The notes under the pieces were generated by a model that was not told where the DNA came from, searched no databases, and worked only from the letters and a program-made list of their open reading frames with translations. This document shows, piece after piece, positions 1-9,020 of a stretch of DNA of 64,000 nucleotides; position 1 is the stretch's first letter, and each line of letters starts with the position of its first letter. This DNA is from Niastella populi (GTDB lineage Bacteria; Bacteroidota; Bacteroidia; Chitinophagales; Chitinophagaceae). Made by a program: the position numbers and the translations under genes. Where the stretch lies: assembly GCF_002078015.1 (NCBI RefSeq), contig NZ_LWBP01000210.1:248001-312000 (forward strand), in the 5' to 3' direction.

Positions 1-363
1 GATGATATGGAGATCACCGGCGGCTGGAATATGTACAAACTTCCATTCGATAAAGCGCCGGTTGTTGGTACAGGCAAACAAAAAGAAGGGAAGGCGGCTA
101 TTTACAGCGGTACGTTCAGTGTAACCAACCCCGGCGATGTATTCCTCGATATGCATAACTGGGGCAAAGGGATCGTATTTGTAAATGGCATCAACCTGGG
201 CCGGTACTGGCAGGTAGGACCGCAGCAAACTTTATATTTACCTGGTTGCTGGTTGAAGAAAGGTATAAATCAGATCGTGGTATTTGAGCAGTTGAACGAT
301 AATATTAAACCGGTGATACCTACGGTGGCAAAACCGGTATTGACGGAATTGAAGGGAGAATAG
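1..363 (+). CDS. GH35 beta-galactosidase, C-terminal part (cut by window edge)
   Basis: The reading frame is open from base 1, so the gene starts before the window; about 120 C-terminal residues are visible. They form the last jelly-roll domain typical of GH35 beta-galactosidases: the stretch [16 protein letters not shown] followed by [16 protein letters not shown] and a final strand with VVFEQL is the family's usual ending. The catalytic barrel lies outside the window, so activity cannot be judged here. The family removes terminal beta-galactose from oligosaccharides, usually in the periplasm. The next gene downstream is a GH3 enzyme 129 bp away on the same strand, which fits a glycan-degrading cluster. 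Family assignment rests on this C-terminal domain alone. Confidence 0.8.
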   Translation, partial: DDMEITGGWNMYKLPFDKAPVVGTGKQKEGKAAIYSGTFSVTNPGDVFLDMHNWGKGIVFVNGINLGRYWQVGPQQTLYLPGCWLKKGINQIVVFEQLNDNIKPVIPTVAKPVLTELKGE

Positions 364-371
364 GAGACAGG

Positions 372-398
372 TGAATGGTCAATGGTCAATGGTGAATA
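372..398. repeat. Short tandem words GGTSAAT (7 bp)
   Basis: Between the GH35 and GH3 genes the sequence consists of 7-bp words alternating GGTCAAT and GGTGAAT. The same words recur as their complement (CATTGAC) at 3483-3524 and again at 62501-62530. Confidence 0.7.
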
Positions 399-492
399 AG
401 CCGCCGGCATTCAACATTCCCCAAAAACCGGAATCATCTCACCACTCACAATTCACCAGATCAGATATTCTAAAGCTAATTTTATATACATA

Positions 493-2655
493 ATGAATAA
501 ACGAATTCTTTTTTCATTAAGTCTCTGCGTTGCATTAACGACGCAGGCCCAAAACAATACTGCTGTATTTCGCAATGCACAGCAACCAATGGATGCGCGG
601 GTGAACGACCTGCTGCATCAGTTGACGCTGGAAGAGAAAATCTCCCTGCTGGGTTACCGCAGTAAGGAAGTACAACGGCTGGGCATACCTGCTTATAACT
701 GGTGGAACGAGGCGCTGCATGGCGTTGCAAGGGCGGGAGTGGCCACCGTATTTCCGCAGGCAATTGGCATGGCAGCCACTTTTAACAACGATCTCATGCA
801 TGAGGCCGCTACGGTTATTTCTACAGAAGCCCGTGCCAAATACAATTTATCGCTGGCACAGAACAGAAGACTGCAATATATGGGGCTTACCTTCTGGTCG
901 CCCAATATCAATATCTTCCGCGATCCCCGCTGGGGGCGCGGCCAGGAAACTTATGGCGAAGATCCTTTCCTGACGGCGAATATGGGAACGGCCTTCGTAA
1001 AAGGATTACAGGGGAACGACAGTAAATATTTAAAGACCTCGGCCTGTGCCAAACACTTTGCCGTGCATAGCGGTCCCGAAGCGGGCCGGCATACCTTCAA
1101 TGCCGTGGTTGATGAAAAAGACCTGCGCGAAACATATTTGTATGCGTTCAAATCATTGGTTGATGCCGGTGTGGAATCGGTGATGTGCGGTTACAACCGG
1201 GTGAACGGCCAGCCTTGTTGTACCAGTGATATCTTACTACAACAGATCCTGCGTAATGAATGGAAGTTCAAAGGACATGTGGTTACCGATTGCGGTGCAC
1301 TGGATGATATCTTCATGCGGCATAAAGTAATGCCATCCGGCGTTGAAGTGGCGGCTGCGGCCATCAGGGCCGGTGTAAGTCTCGACTGCTCGAATGTGTT
1401 GCAAAACGACGTAATGAAAGCGATAGAGCAAAAGCTGCTGACTGAAAAAGAAGTGGACAGCGCGCTTGCGCATATTTTGCGCACCCAGGTAAAACTGGGT
1501 TTCTTCGATGCGGCAACCGCCAACCCATTCAGTAGTTACGGGGCCGACAGTGTGGCCAATGCCGGGCATGCCGCACTTGCCCGTACCATGGCGCAACAAA
1601 GCATGGTGCTGTTAAAGAACGATAAACAGTTACTGCCGCTCGATAAAAAGAATTATCCGGCTATCATGGTGGTTGGTTCCAACTCTGCATCCATGGATGC
1701 ATTGCTGGGCAATTATCATGGCGTAAGCAGTCGTGCAGTTAGTTTTCTCGAAGGCATTACCAATGCCGTTGATGCAGGCACCCGCGTTGAATATGACCTC
1801 GGCTGCGATTATACCGATACCGTTCATTTTGGCGGTATCTGGGCAGCCGGCAATGCCGATATTACGGTGGCGGTGATCGGGTTAACGCCCGTATATGAAG
1901 GGGAAGAAGGCGATGCATTTCTCGCAGCAAAAGGCGGCGACAAACCCGACATGAACCTGCCCGCTGCGCATATTGCTTTTATGAAAGAGCTCAGGAAAAA
2001 AACAAAAACCCCGGTTGTTGCAGTCGTTACAGCGGGAAGCGCTGTTGATATTTCAGCCATAGAACCATATGCCGATGCCATCGTTCTGGCGTGGTACCCG
2101 GGCGAGCAGGGTGGTAATGCACTGGCCGATATCCTGTTTGGTAAAGTATCGCCTGCCGGCCGCTTGCCGGTAACATTTTACCAGTCGTTTGCCGATGTAC
2201 CGGCATACGACAGTTACGCCATGAAAGGCCGTACCTATCGCTACTTCAATGGCAAAGTGCAGTATCCGTTCGGTTATGGATTGAGCTATACTTCATTTGC
2301 ATATGAATGGCAAAAAATGCCGGCTAACATACGAACGGCAAAAGACAGTCTTACCTTTTCAATAAAAGTAAAGAACACCGGCAGCAGGGATGGTGATGAA
2401 GTGGTACAGGTGTATGTTGAATATCCGCAGGTAGAAAGAATGCCGCTGAAAGAATTGAAAGCTTATAAACGCGTGCATGTAAAAGCCGGTGGTGAAGCGG
2501 TTGTGCAATTAAGCATTCCGGCTGCAGAATTGCAGAAATGGGACCTCGCCACCCGAAGCTGGAAATTATATCCCGGCAACTATACTATTTTCGCCGGCGG
2601 CAATTCGGCCGATAAGAAAATAACCGCTACTGTTAAAACAGGGGGGAAGAGGTAA
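493..2655 (+). CDS. GH3 glycoside hydrolase (beta-xylosidase/beta-glucosidase type)
   Basis: A 720-residue secreted enzyme with a signal peptide (about residues 1-19, ending in TTQAQ). It follows the GH3 plan: N-terminal TIM-barrel domain, alpha/beta sandwich domain from about 370, and a C-terminal fibronectin-III-like domain at about 620-705 ([18 protein letters not shown]). The catalytic nucleophile should be Asp266 in [11 protein letters not shown]; the TDCGA form is typical of the GH3 branch that includes plant and Bacteroides beta-xylosidases rather than the SDW form of most beta-glucosidases. [10 protein letters not shown] near 195 is the conserved substrate-binding segment. It likely releases terminal beta-linked xylose or glucose in the periplasm. 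The exact sugar cannot be settled from sequence. An 8-bp satellite begins about 30 bp after its stop codon. Confidence 0.92.
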   Translation: MNKRILFSLSLCVALTTQAQNNTAVFRNAQQPMDARVNDLLHQLTLEEKISLLGYRSKEVQRLGIPAYNWWNEALHGVARAGVATVFPQAIGMAATFNNDLMHEAATVISTEARAKYNLSLAQNRRLQYMGLTFWSPNINIFRDPRWGRGQETYGEDPFLTANMGTAFVKGLQGNDSKYLKTSACAKHFAVHSGPEAGRHTFNAVVDEKDLRETYLYAFKSLVDAGVESVMCGYNRVNGQPCCTSDILLQQILRNEWKFKGHVVTDCGALDDIFMRHKVMPSGVEVAAAAIRAGVSLDCSNVLQNDVMKAIEQKLLTEKEVDSALAHILRTQVKLGFFDAATANPFSSYGADSVANAGHAALARTMAQQSMVLLKNDKQLLPLDKKNYPAIMVVGSNSASMDALLGNYHGVSSRAVSFLEGITNAVDAGTRVEYDLGCDYTDTVHFGGIWAAGNADITVAVIGLTPVYEGEEGDAFLAAKGGDKPDMNLPAAHIAFMKELRKKTKTPVVAVVTAGSAVDISAIEPYADAIVLAWYPGEQGGNALADILFGKVSPAGRLPVTFYQSFADVPAYDSYAMKGRTYRYFNGKVQYPFGYGLSYTSFAYEWQKMPANIRTAKDSLTFSIKVKNTGSRDGDEVVQVYVEYPQVERMPLKELKAYKRVHVKAGGEAVVQLSIPAAELQKWDLATRSWKLYPGNYTIFAGGNSADKKITATVKTGGKR

Positions 2656-2686
2656 AAAGGCAACGAGAAAAGGCAACGAGAGAAAA
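2656..2686. repeat. Degenerate leader of the 8-bp satellite
   Basis: Directly after the GH3 stop codon come two GGCAACGA words separated by short A/G runs before the perfect GGCAAAGA array starts. GGCAACGA is also the first word of the second array at 60736, so this leader links the two arrays. Confidence 0.7.
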
Positions 2687-3398
2687 GGCAAAGAGGCAAA
2701 GAGGCAAAGAGGCAAAGAGGCAAAGAGGCAAAGAGGCAAAGAGGCAAAGAGGCAAAGAGGCAAAGAGGCAAAGAGGCAAAGAGGCAAAGAGGCAAAGAGG
2801 CAAAGAGGCAAAGAGGCAAAGAGGCAAAGAGGCAAAGAGGCAAAGAGGCAAAGAGGCAAAGAGGCAAAGAGGCAAAGAGGCAAAGAGGCAAAGAGGCAAA
2901 GAGGCAAAGAGGCAAAGAGGCAAAGAGGCAAAGAGGCAAAGAGGCAAAGAGGCAAAGAGGCAAAGAGGCAAAGAGGCAAAGAGGCAAAGAGGCAAAGAGG
3001 CAAAGAGGCAAAGAGGCAAAGAGGCAAAGAGGCAAAGAGGCAAAGAGGCAAAGAGGCAAAGAGGCAAAGAGGCAAAGAGGCAAAGAGGCAAAGAGGCAAA
3101 GAGGCAAAGAGGCAAAGAGGCAAAGAGGCAAAGAGGCAAAGAGGCAAAGAGGCAAAGAGGCAAAGAGGCAAAGAGGCAAAGAGGCAAAGAGGCAAAGAGG
3201 CAAAGAGGCAAAGAGGCAAAGAGGCAAAGAGGCAAAGAGGCAAAGAGGCAAAGAGGCAAAGAGGCAAAGAGGCAAAGAGGCAAAGAGGCAAAGAGGCAAA
3301 GAGGCAAAGAGGCAAAGAGGCAAAGAGGCAAAGAGGCAAAGAGGCAAAGAGGCAAAGAGGCAAAGAGGCAAAGAGGCAAAGAGGCAAAGAGGCAAAGA
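2687..3398. repeat. Perfect 8-bp satellite, 89 copies of GGCAAAGA
   Basis: The span is 712 bp, exactly 89 units of GGCAAAGA, and I see no variant unit in it. Because 8 is not a multiple of 3 and the unit contains no stop in any register, all six frames are open throughout; the minus strand reads a repeating LPLCLFAS and the plus strand a repeating basic KEAKRQRG. This produces three long overlapping minus-strand open frames that I do not consider genes. The array lies between the GH3 and GH2 genes. Its perfection implies recent expansion by slippage or recombination, or an assembly-collapsed or inflated count. Confidence 0.97.
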
Positions 3399-3566
3399 TT
3401 GAGCGGCGCAAGTTAGTAAAGTATTTACGAAGTTCGCGAGGCATTTCACGTTTGCCGTTTCACGTTTGCCGTTTCGCGAGGCCATTGACCATTGACCATT
3501 GACCATTGACCATTGACCATTGACCATTCACCACTCACGACTTAGAATCAATAAAGAAACCAGACA
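3399..3566. repeat. Compound short repeats: TTTCACGTTTGCCG x2, then CATTGAC x6
   Basis: After the satellite come two copies of the 14-bp word TTTCACGTTTGCCG (from 3444) and six perfect copies of the 7-bp word CATTGAC (3483-3524). The stretch from the 14-bp words through GAGGCCATT is nearly repeated at 8512-8550, making this a dispersed as well as a tandem repeat. The GH2 start codon follows at 3567. Confidence 0.85.
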
Positions 3567-6173
3567 ATGAAAAGACTAACCTTGTTATTTTTGGTGGCAG
3601 TGCACATAGCGGCGGGGCAGAACCGTTATGAATTGAACAACGGCTGGGTATGTGCCGCCATGGGATCGGTGAAAACAACGGGCGATAAAATTTCCGCAGC
3701 ATCCTATTCCGTAAAAGGGTGGATGCCCGCAACCGTACCCGGTACCGTGCTTACTTCATTGCTCGACAATAAAAAAGTACCCGATCCTTTTTACGGCATG
3801 AACAATGAAAAGATCCCCGATATTTATAAAACCGGCCGCGATCATTACACGTACTGGTTTGTAAAAGACTTTACCGAAAAAGCGCCGCAGGGCAACGAGC
3901 AGGTATGGTTGCAGTTCAGAGGGGTAAACTACAGCTGCGATATTTTTCTCAATGGAAAGAAAGTGAACGCCAACCGGCACTACGGCATGTTCCTGCGGCA
4001 GAACTATAACGTTACCCGCTTGCTGAACAGCAATGGCAACAACCGGCTTGCAGTGATCGTATATCCCATCGATCCCGTTGGTAACCCCAATGGCGGCCAG
4101 GGTGGGGATGGCACCATTGCCCGCAACGTTTCGCATCAGTATGTAGCGGGGTGGGACTGGATCCAGCCGATGCGTGATCGCAATACCGGCATCTGGGACA
4201 AAGTGTACATCGAAAAAACCGGTGCTGTAAATGTAAAGAACCCGCATCTTGTAACACAGGTGCCTGGCGTTCGTAAACCTGAAGGCCCGCAGCAACCTGC
4301 GCAAATACTGGCAAGCGCCGAACTCGAGAACGCTTCCGATAAAAAGAGGGACGGCGTGTTGCAATACCAGATCGATGGGCAAACGGTTAAACAAAACATT
4401 TCCATCGAGCCGGGCGAAGTAAAAGAAGTAAAGCTGCCGGTGTTCCAGCTCAACAATCCCAAATTATGGTGGCCTGCCGGTTATGGCCCGCAGCATTTAT
4501 ATACAGTGAAATTCCAGTTCATTGAAAACGGCGCCGTTTCCGATGAAGAAACGGTAACCGCCGGTGTACGTGAAATTCAAACAGGCTGGAATGCCATCAC
4601 CCGCAGCAAACAGGTGGCAGTGAACGGACAAAAAATATTTATCAAAGGTGGTAACTGGATCATTTCCGACGCCATGTTGCGTTTTACCGATAAACGCTAT
4701 GATGCCGAGATCCGCTATCACCGCGACATGAACCTTAATCTGATCCGTGTATGGGGTGGCGCGTTGATAGAACGCCCCGAGTTCTTCAATGCATGTGACA
4801 GGTATGGCATGTTGGTGATGCAGGATTTCTGGATGTCGGGCGATTGTAACGGCCGTTGGGTCGATCCCATGAAATCGGAAGATCAATGGACCCGCAGGAA
4901 ATATCCCAATGATCACAACCTGTTTTTACATTCGGTTGCCGACCAGGTAAAAATGGTACGCAATCATCCTTCGCTGGCCATGTGGTGCGGTGGTAACGAG
5001 ATCACGCCTCCCGAGGATATTCTGGTGCCGATGAGAGATTCTATATTACCCGCATTGGATGGTACGCGCTGGTTCGTCGATTATTCAAACAGCGATGAGA
5101 TGTCGTATAATTCACTGGGCGGAAACGGCGATGGACCATATACCATACAACCTGTAAGTCACTTTTGGGAACACCGTACCTTCCCCTTCAATTCGGAAGT
5201 GGGTTCGGTGGGTGTAGGCGATTACGTTTCATTGCAGCGCTTTATACCACCGGCCAATATGCAGTTCCCGACGCATACACCCAAAAAAGTAGATTCCGTT
5301 TGGGAATATCATAAATACATCGGGTATGATCAGTACATTGCTCCGTATGGCAGGTTGTTCGATATTGCCGACTGGACCAGAAAAGCGCAGCTGGTAAATT
5401 ATGATCAGTACCGCGCCCTGTCGGAAGGTTTCAGTAACCGCATGTGGGACTGGTACACCGGTTTCATCATTTGGAAAACCCAAAATCCGTGGACGGCTAT
5501 GCGCGGGCAGATGTATGATTATTACCTCGACCCCAATGCCTGTTTGTTTGGCTTGCGTAAAGGCAGCGAACCCCTGCACGTCATGTGCAACCCCGTCGAT
5601 GGCATGGTTACTATCGTAAACAATACCTTCGAAGAGCAGCGCAACCTGATGTTGTCTGTGCATTTTTACGATATGTACGGAAAAGACAGTTTTGTAACGC
5701 AGGTGTTCACATATATTGAACCGTCTTCGGCGAAGCGGATTCTGTCAGTAAAGGAGTTGATGACGAACCTGTCGAAAGAAAAAGGTGTTTTCCTTTCGCT
5801 GCAGTTGCTCGATGAGAAGAAACAGGTGATCAGTGACAATTTCTACTGGTATCCCGATGAAATAGGGAACTATACCGGTGTGGAGGCACTGGCGCCTGCG
5901 CTGTTAAAAACAAATGCCAAACAGTTGGGAAAAGGCAAAATTGAAGTAACGCTGACGAACCCGCCAACCAATACCGTGGCATTTTTTAACCGGGTTACGC
6001 TGGTTGATGCCAATAAAAAAGAACGGATCTTACCGGTGTTCTACAGCGACAACTACTTTTCTATTGTGCCCGGCGGTGAGAAAAAGATCACCATTGACTA
6101 TGAGTCTTCCGCTGCACCTTTAATTATAGTCGAAGGCCAGAATGTGCGGCCCCAGGAAATAAAAGTGCAGTAA
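3567..6173 (+). CDS. GH2 glycoside hydrolase, beta-mannosidase / exo-glucosaminidase type
   Basis: An 868-residue enzyme with a short signal peptide (ending IAAGQ). Domain order is GH2 sugar-binding (about 40-190), immunoglobulin-like (about 200-330, ending in LWWPAGYGPQHLY), TIM barrel (about 335-620) and C-terminal beta domains. WCGGNE places the acid/base Glu at about residue 477, and FNSEVGS places the likely nucleophile Glu at about 544. The segments RVWGGALIERPEFFNACD and VMQDFWMSGDCNGRW resemble the GH2 branch with mannosylglycoprotein endo-beta-mannosidases and exo-beta-D-glucosaminidases rather than LacZ. It would act in the periplasm on mannose- or glucosamine-containing chains; the substrate is inferred. 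It is followed by an intrinsic terminator. Confidence 0.88.
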   Translation: MKRLTLLFLVAVHIAAGQNRYELNNGWVCAAMGSVKTTGDKISAASYSVKGWMPATVPGTVLTSLLDNKKVPDPFYGMNNEKIPDIYKTGRDHYTYWFVKDFTEKAPQGNEQVWLQFRGVNYSCDIFLNGKKVNANRHYGMFLRQNYNVTRLLNSNGNNRLAVIVYPIDPVGNPNGGQGGDGTIARNVSHQYVAGWDWIQPMRDRNTGIWDKVYIEKTGAVNVKNPHLVTQVPGVRKPEGPQQPAQILASAELENASDKKRDGVLQYQIDGQTVKQNISIEPGEVKEVKLPVFQLNNPKLWWPAGYGPQHLYTVKFQFIENGAVSDEETVTAGVREIQTGWNAITRSKQVAVNGQKIFIKGGNWIISDAMLRFTDKRYDAEIRYHRDMNLNLIRVWGGALIERPEFFNACDRYGMLVMQDFWMSGDCNGRWVDPMKSEDQWTRRKYPNDHNLFLHSVADQVKMVRNHPSLAMWCGGNEITPPEDILVPMRDSILPALDGTRWFVDYSNSDEMSYNSLGGNGDGPYTIQPVSHFWEHRTFPFNSEVGSVGVGDYVSLQRFIPPANMQFPTHTPKKVDSVWEYHKYIGYDQYIAPYGRLFDIADWTRKAQLVNYDQYRALSEGFSNRMWDWYTGFIIWKTQNPWTAMRGQMYDYYLDPNACLFGLRKGSEPLHVMCNPVDGMVTIVNNTFEEQRNLMLSVHFYDMYGKDSFVTQVFTYIEPSSAKRILSVKELMTNLSKEKGVFLSLQLLDEKKQVISDNFYWYPDEIGNYTGVEALAPALLKTNAKQLGKGKIEVTLTNPPTNTVAFFNRVTLVDANKKERILPVFYSDNYFSIVPGGEKKITIDYESSAAPLIIVEGQNVRPQEIKVQ

Positions 6174-6198
6174 ACGGATCCGGATAAACAATATTAGG

Positions 6199-6230
6199 CG
6201 GGTTCCCTTTATCGGGAGCCCGTTTTTTTT
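6199..6230 (+). terminator. Intrinsic terminator after the GH2 gene
   Basis: A 9-bp stem (CGGGTTCCC with GGGAGCCCG, one G-T pair), 6-base loop, and a run of eight T. It sits 26 bp after the GH2 stop codon and separates it from the next gene. Confidence 0.85.
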
Positions 6231-6391
6231 GGGAGTCATCTGCCGGAAGTAGAGCGCCTCGCACCGGCAGCATTCCTTTATTAACGTTGTCAACTTTTTC
6301 AACCTTTCAACCCACCCAACGGTCCACCTTTCTATTTATAGAGAAATCGTTATTTTACAACCTTTAAGCACATTAAAGCCTCTATTCCCGT

Positions 6392-8386
6392 ATGAATAAT
6401 CCCCGGCTCATTATTATATGTTACTTGCTGATGCAAACCGGTTTACAAAGCATTGCCCAACAAAAGAACTCCATAGGGGTGCAGCTGGTTGAGGTAAAAG
6501 CCGGCACGTTTGCCATGGGATCGAACCGGGGAAAAGAGGATGCCGATGAAAGCCCGGTACATGAGGTAACCATCTCAAAAAGTTTCAACATGTCGGCCAC
6601 CGAGATCACCAATAAACAATATGAAGCATTCGATCCGGGGCATAGCCGGCTGCGTGGCAAAAACGGGTTCTCTTTGAAAGATGATGAAGCGGTGGTGTTT
6701 GTCAGTTATGAAGAAGCTGTCGCTTTTTGCGCCTGGTTATCGCGTAAGGAAGGAAAACCTTACCGGCTGCCTACGGAAGCGGAGTGGGAGTATGCCTGCC
6801 GTGCAGGTACCGTCACCGATTACCATACGGGTAATGAATTACCCCCGGCCATGCAGAAATTACAACATACGAACCGCACACCGGTGCCGGTGTCATTGCA
6901 GGTAGCGCAAACTGAACCAAATGCATTTGGATTATATGATATGCATGGTAATGTGGAAGAGTGGTGTTACGACTGGTATGGCGCTTATACCGCCGGTTCG
7001 CAAACCGACCCGGTTGGCCGGCAGTCGGGTATGAGCCGGGTTACAAGAGGCGGCAGTCATAATACGCCCGTGCGTTTCCTGCGCTCGGCCAACAGGCAGG
7101 GGATGTTGCCGGAAGACAAACACTGGCTTACCGGGTTCAGAATTGTACAGGCGCCCATGCCCCGTACCAAAGCATTACCGGCAGCACCTCCGGCCGCTCA
7201 TACCATGCAGGTTGCACAACAAAAGTTTAGCTGGAATAATATAACGGAACCATTTTTCGATGCGCCGGTTGCCTATGTAATAAAACCTGACAGCAGTTCA
7301 GGTACTCCGTACTATAAACATAATCATTGTCCGGCCATTACCTGGTGCCCCAATGGCGATCTGCTTGCAGCCTGGTTCAGCACCAATGCCGAGTCGGGCC
7401 GTGAAATGGTGATCCTGGCAAGCCGGTTGCGCGCCGGTCATAATAAATGGGATACGGCATCGATGTTCTTTTGTGTACCGGATAGAAATACCACCGGCAC
7501 CTCTTTATTATACGATCAAAAAGGTATGTTGTATCATATAAACGGTCTCGAAGCTGCAGGCGACTGGCAGAACCTGGCGATGGTGATGCGCAAAAGCGCC
7601 AATAACGGCGCTACCTGGTCGAAACCGGTGTTGATCGCACCGGAGCATGCAAAACGCCACCAGGTGATTGCCGGTTCATTAATTACAAAAGAAGGCTGGA
7701 TGGTGCAGTTGTGCGATGCCGATCCCAGCTCACGAGGCGGAACAGCCATGCACATCAGTAAAGATAAAGGCGCGCATTGGTCAACACCATATACCCTGCC
7801 TGTAACACCATTGTTTAAGAATGGTGCAACGGGTGGACTAATTGCGGGTATTCATGCCGGTGTGGTGCAATTGAAAGATGGCCGCTTGCTGGCGCTGGGA
7901 CGTAATGATAATATTAAAGTTGATAGTACGACCGAAAGAATGCCGGTAAGTATCTCCGCCGATCTTGGCGCTACCTGGCAATATGCTCCTTCTGTATTCC
8001 CACCTATAAGCAGCGGACAACGCCTGGTGTTGCGCCGTCTGAATGAAGGCCCGCTGTTACTGGTTTCTTTTACACATAGTCCGGGTAAATCAAATGTCGA
8101 GGGCATGGATTTCACCAAACCCGATGGGAAAGTGTTTAAAGGTTATGGAATGTATGCCGCCCTTTCTTTCGACGAGGGAAAAACCTGGCCGGTTAAAAAG
8201 TTGTTGACCGATGGAACCATCAGGCAACTCGACGGTGGTGCATGGACCGGTGTGTTCACCATGGATTCGACCCATGCCGAACCAAAAGGCTACCTGGCTG
8301 CCACCCAAACGCCCGATAATGTTATACACCTTGTAAGCAGCAACTTATATTATCGTTTCAATCTGGCCTGGTTACAGTTGCCGTAA
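6392..8386 (+). CDS. SUMF1-like domain fused to a sialidase-fold (BNR) domain
   Basis: A 664-residue protein with a signal peptide ending in SIAQQ. Residues about 30-255 are a formylglycine-generating-enzyme/SUMF1 domain: AGTFAMGSNRG, YRLPTEAEWEYACRAG, GLYDMHGNVEEWCYDWYG and RVTRGGSH are all present. The two cysteines that make true formylglycine-generating enzymes catalytic are not seen in the C-terminal RSANR region, so this part is probably a binding or structural module. Residues about 290-660 form a sialidase-like propeller with four Asp-box motifs (S-x-D/N-x-G-x-T/H-W) near 400, 455, 521 and 592. The role may be sialidase or another exo-glycosidase, or glycan binding; I cannot choose. 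It lies just upstream of a SusC/SusD pair, but a 634-bp gap separates them. Confidence 0.82.
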   Translation: MNNPRLIIICYLLMQTGLQSIAQQKNSIGVQLVEVKAGTFAMGSNRGKEDADESPVHEVTISKSFNMSATEITNKQYEAFDPGHSRLRGKNGFSLKDDEAVVFVSYEEAVAFCAWLSRKEGKPYRLPTEAEWEYACRAGTVTDYHTGNELPPAMQKLQHTNRTPVPVSLQVAQTEPNAFGLYDMHGNVEEWCYDWYGAYTAGSQTDPVGRQSGMSRVTRGGSHNTPVRFLRSANRQGMLPEDKHWLTGFRIVQAPMPRTKALPAAPPAAHTMQVAQQKFSWNNITEPFFDAPVAYVIKPDSSSGTPYYKHNHCPAITWCPNGDLLAAWFSTNAESGREMVILASRLRAGHNKWDTASMFFCVPDRNTTGTSLLYDQKGMLYHINGLEAAGDWQNLAMVMRKSANNGATWSKPVLIAPEHAKRHQVIAGSLITKEGWMVQLCDADPSSRGGTAMHISKDKGAHWSTPYTLPVTPLFKNGATGGLIAGIHAGVVQLKDGRLLALGRNDNIKVDSTTERMPVSISADLGATWQYAPSVFPPISSGQRLVLRRLNEGPLLLVSFTHSPGKSNVEGMDFTKPDGKVFKGYGMYAALSFDEGKTWPVKKLLTDGTIRQLDGGAWTGVFTMDSTHAEPKGYLAATQTPDNVIHLVSSNLYYRFNLAWLQLP

Positions 8387-9020
8387 TCGGCAAACTCCAG
8401 CGCGGCGTACGTCGGCAATCCTTGCCCGTCCGAAACGTAAGCGAAGGCGGGGGCAATCGGCTTGAAATTCGGGCGGCGCAAGGTCGTAACGATATCCGAA
8501 TAATCGCGAACCCTTTCACGTTTCACGTTTGCCGTTTCACGAGGCCATTCACGATTCTCCTTCATTAAGGGCAATAGCTTTCCCACCCGCTATAACGGTA
8601 ACATTATATAGTGCTTGGCAATTTTATGATTGTAATCATTGTTTTTAATTTTTTTTTATTTGTCTGCATCAATTTTATGCAAATGATTGCCTCTAAAAAA
8701 AGAGTTGTTAAATCTTTATTACAAAATGGTATTTGCTTACACTTAGTATTATAAACCTTATGCCTTTGTAATTAGAGCCTTGTGCCTTGACTCTTACGCC
8801 TTGTGCCCTGGCTTGTGGCCTTCCGTTAAGCCAAAGTATAACCAAAACAAAACCAGAAAACTTAACACTTCACCGACCCCTTAACTGAGAGGGCTTTAAC
8901 ACCATTAGGGAGCATTGCAAAATGATTAGCAGTCTGAAAATGACCGCCTGTTCATCTCATGTCATTTTGTATCCAATCTTCTTATGGGAGTTATTTATTC
9001 ATCATAAAACCAATTGCTAA
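8387..9020. other. 634-bp gene-free gap with dispersed repeat
   Basis: The first 170 bp are GC-rich and carry a copy (8512-8550) of the TTTCACGTTTGCCG / GAGGCCATT word block found at 3444-3490; the upstream GCGGCGCAAG is also shared with 3405. The remainder is AT-rich and presumably holds the promoter of the SusC gene, but I could not identify a convincing -7/-33 pair. No coding region is supported here. Confidence 0.6.

Noticed and set aside
2687-3398. CRISPR array
   Set aside because: There are no spacers; the unit is 8 bp and contiguous.
2566-3527. Long minus-strand open frames across the 8-bp array (Leu/Cys-rich octapeptide repeats)
   Set aside because: They exist only because the repeat unit has no stop in any register; all three frames read the same octapeptide, and there is no real start context.
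3756-4394. 212-residue minus-strand open frame inside the GH2 gene
   Set aside because: It is the antisense shadow of a high-confidence enzyme and shows no family motif.
8350-8586. 78-residue minus-strand open frame after the SUMF1-sialidase gene
   Set aside because: It overlaps the end of that gene and the dispersed word repeat; no protein features.
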